Shown here piece after piece: positions 4,420 to 5,371 of a stretch of 5,371 nucleotides of DNA. Under the pieces are notes generated by a model. It worked only from the letters and a program-made list of their open reading frames with translations. It had not been told where the DNA came from and searched no databases. The DNA comes from Candidatus Bathyarchaeota archaeon (lineage in GTDB: Archaea > Thermoproteota > Bathyarchaeia > TCS64): the NCBI GenBank assembly GCA_030602935.1, contig JAUVYU010000072.1:1-5371 (forward strand), written 5' to 3'. Positions within the stretch are counted from its first letter, which is position 1, and the number at the start of each line of letters is the position of its first letter. The position numbers and the translations under genes are program-made.

Positions 4420-5371
4420 TTAACCACCGGTCTCCGCCACTTCCTCTAATGGCACGCTCTCATCACTACTTTCGCCCGACTCGGTATCCTGGAGATCGGG
4501 TAGATCCGATAGATCTAGATCAGATTCAATATCATCAGGGTCGGGAGGACTCGCAGCCACCTCATTTTGCTCTACCTTCTCCAATGATACGTTCTCATCA
4601 CGATCTACACCATCAAGTGTCTCCTGAAGATCAGGTAGCTCAGTTAGATCTAGATCTGAATCAATATCAGCAAGGATGGGAGGAACCTCAACTTCCTTCT
4701 CAAGATCCCCTGATTCAGCAGGCAGAGTCTTCTTCACGCTTTTCTTAGACTTGCCCTTCTTCTTTGGTTTCTTCGAACCTTTAACCTCTCGTTCCTTATT
4801 GTAATAAAAGAGTATCTTCTCGGCCACTTCTGTTTGGTCACGGATTCCGCTAGCCACTATCTCCTTGAGGAATTCAGTCCTTTTGTCCAGTTCCATCAGG
4901 AGCTGGTGCTTGGACTTGCCCGACGATTCAGAGATACGCTCTAGAAGGACGCTGTCCTCGAACCAGGTATCGAAGGTGTCAGCCCGTGGGTTCCAGACTG
5001 CAACCTCACGGTAGTTGTCGAAATCCTCAATCTCCCATATCGTCCTCACGCGACGTCCAAAGGACAACCCGTGTTTCTCCTGCGGGAGCTCGACACGCTG
5101 GACGTGTAGAGCGCTATTCATGAGTGGGATGTAGACCTTAGCAACGTTCATCGGAGGAGAGGTCAGCCGCTTCACAACGTTGGTGATGCTGTCGGCGTGC
5201 ATAGTACAGAGCCCCCCGTGACCGGTGGCCAGTGCCTGGAAGAGGGTGTATGCCTCTTCTCCCCTGATCTCGCCGACTATGATATAGTCTGGCCGGTACC
5301 TCAGGCTCACCTTGACCAGGTCAAAGATGTTAATGGATCTAGAAGCCCCTTGACCGAACTGGAAGCTCTCC
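4420..5371 (-). CDS. Type II/IV secretion system ATPase (archaeal pilus assembly ATPase), C-terminal part, with repeat-bearing tail
   Basis: The frame is open to the right edge, so only the last 316 residues are present; a GTG at 5310 is an internal Val, not the start. Numbering from the first visible codon, residues 25-39 (YRPDYIIVGEIRGEE) hold the Walker B motif. Residues 48-60 (ATGHGGLCTMHAD) are the His box of GspE/VirB11-type hexameric ATPases. These enzymes hydrolyse ATP to drive pilin assembly at the cytoplasmic face of the membrane. The usual C-terminal helical part follows, including WNPRADTFD (126-134) and a terminal helix ending near YYNKERE (190-196). The remaining 120 residues are an extension: a lysine-rich stretch (about 197-215), then an acidic region with two repeat copies. 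The Walker A motif and N-terminal domain lie outside. The gene leads directly into the platform gene 10 bases later. The family is certain; the specific pilus type is not. Confidence 0.92.
   Translation of the reverse strand, partial: ESFQFGQGASRSINIFDLVKVSLRYRPDYIIVGEIRGEEAYTLFQALATGHGGLCTMHADSITNVVKRLTSPPMNVAKVYIPLMNSALHVQRVELPQEKHGLSFGRRVRTIWEIEDFDNYREVAVWNPRADTFDTWFEDSVLLERISESSGKSKHQLLMELDKRTEFLKEIVASGIRDQTEVAEKILFYYNKEREVKGSKKPKKKGKSKKSVKKTLPAESGDLEKEVEVPPILADIDSDLDLTELPDLQETLDGVDRDENVSLEKVEQNEVAASPPDPDDIESDLDLSDLPDLQDTESGESSDESVPLEEVAETGG
4435..4668 (-). repeat. Two-copy in-frame repeat in the ATPase tail (45-codon period)
   Basis: The copies span 4570-4668 and 4435-4533, offset by exactly 135 bases without gaps. 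The encoded units start DIDSDLDLTELPDLQET and DIESDLDLSDLPDLQDT. Over 33 residues 20 are identical, and the replacements in the first 17 are all conservative (D/E, T/S). At DNA level the 11-base AGATCTAGATC is kept, while several codons differ only synonymously (TCA/TCT, CCT/CCC, CTT/CTC, ACA/ACC). This looks like an old internal duplication maintained for its protein sequence. Confidence 0.85.

Noticed and set aside
4449..4748. Plus-strand 99-codon open frame opposite the ATPase tail, itself repetitive
   Set aside because: Its repeats are the complement of the tail repeat; synonymous and conservative changes support the minus-strand frame as the coding one.
5308..5310. GTG as the start of the secretion ATPase
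   Set aside because: The frame stays open upstream to the window edge and reads as conserved ATPase sequence (ESFQFGQGASRSINIFDLVK), so this is an internal Val.
1438..5371. Archaellum (arl) operon
   Set aside because: The ATPase and platform are of the same superfamily, but no arlF, arlG or arlH homologue is visible, and the pilins lack archaellin-like features beyond the signal peptide. Genes outside the window could change this.

Overview
The window reads as archaeal, most likely from a TACK-type lineage (Bathyarchaeia-like is a guess, not shown). The evidence is a proteasome-assembly-chaperone (PAC2) family protein, pilins with archaeal class III signal peptides, an archaeal secretion ATPase and two-domain membrane platform, AAAA-n-TTTAAT promoter elements, and Shine-Dalgarno sites matching GGAGGTGAT. 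Base composition is mixed, with an AT-rich upstream region and an AT-richer last pilin gene.

Layout. Positions 1-114 (minus strand) hold the N-terminus of a small Myb/SANT-like DNA-binding protein that runs off the left edge. Positions 115-618 carry no convincing intact gene: a possible short gene remnant on the plus strand (149-307), an AT-rich stretch with small inverted repeats, and the promoter of the next gene. Positions 619-1365 (plus) encode a PAC2-family protein, probably from a leaderless mRNA, ending in a T-rich archaeal terminator. A convergent gap of 72 bases follows.

Positions 1438-5371 (minus) are one tightly packed operon for an archaeal type IV pilus-like machine. Its transcription order is secretion ATPase (5' end outside the window), two-domain TadC/ArlJ-like platform protein, pilin 1, pilin 2. 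Gene spacing is 10 bases, 4 bases and a 26-base overlap. The ATPase would power assembly, the platform protein would sit in the membrane, and the two pilins would be cleaved by a prepilin peptidase encoded elsewhere. No archaellum accessory genes (arlF, arlG, arlH) are visible, so an adhesive or exchange pilus is more likely than an archaellum.

The most unusual element is the ATPase C-terminus: after the normal ATPase fold comes a lysine-rich linker and an acidic tail built from two diverged copies of a 45-residue-period repeat. The two pilins are also unusually dense in N-glycosylation sequons compared with the other proteins in the window.
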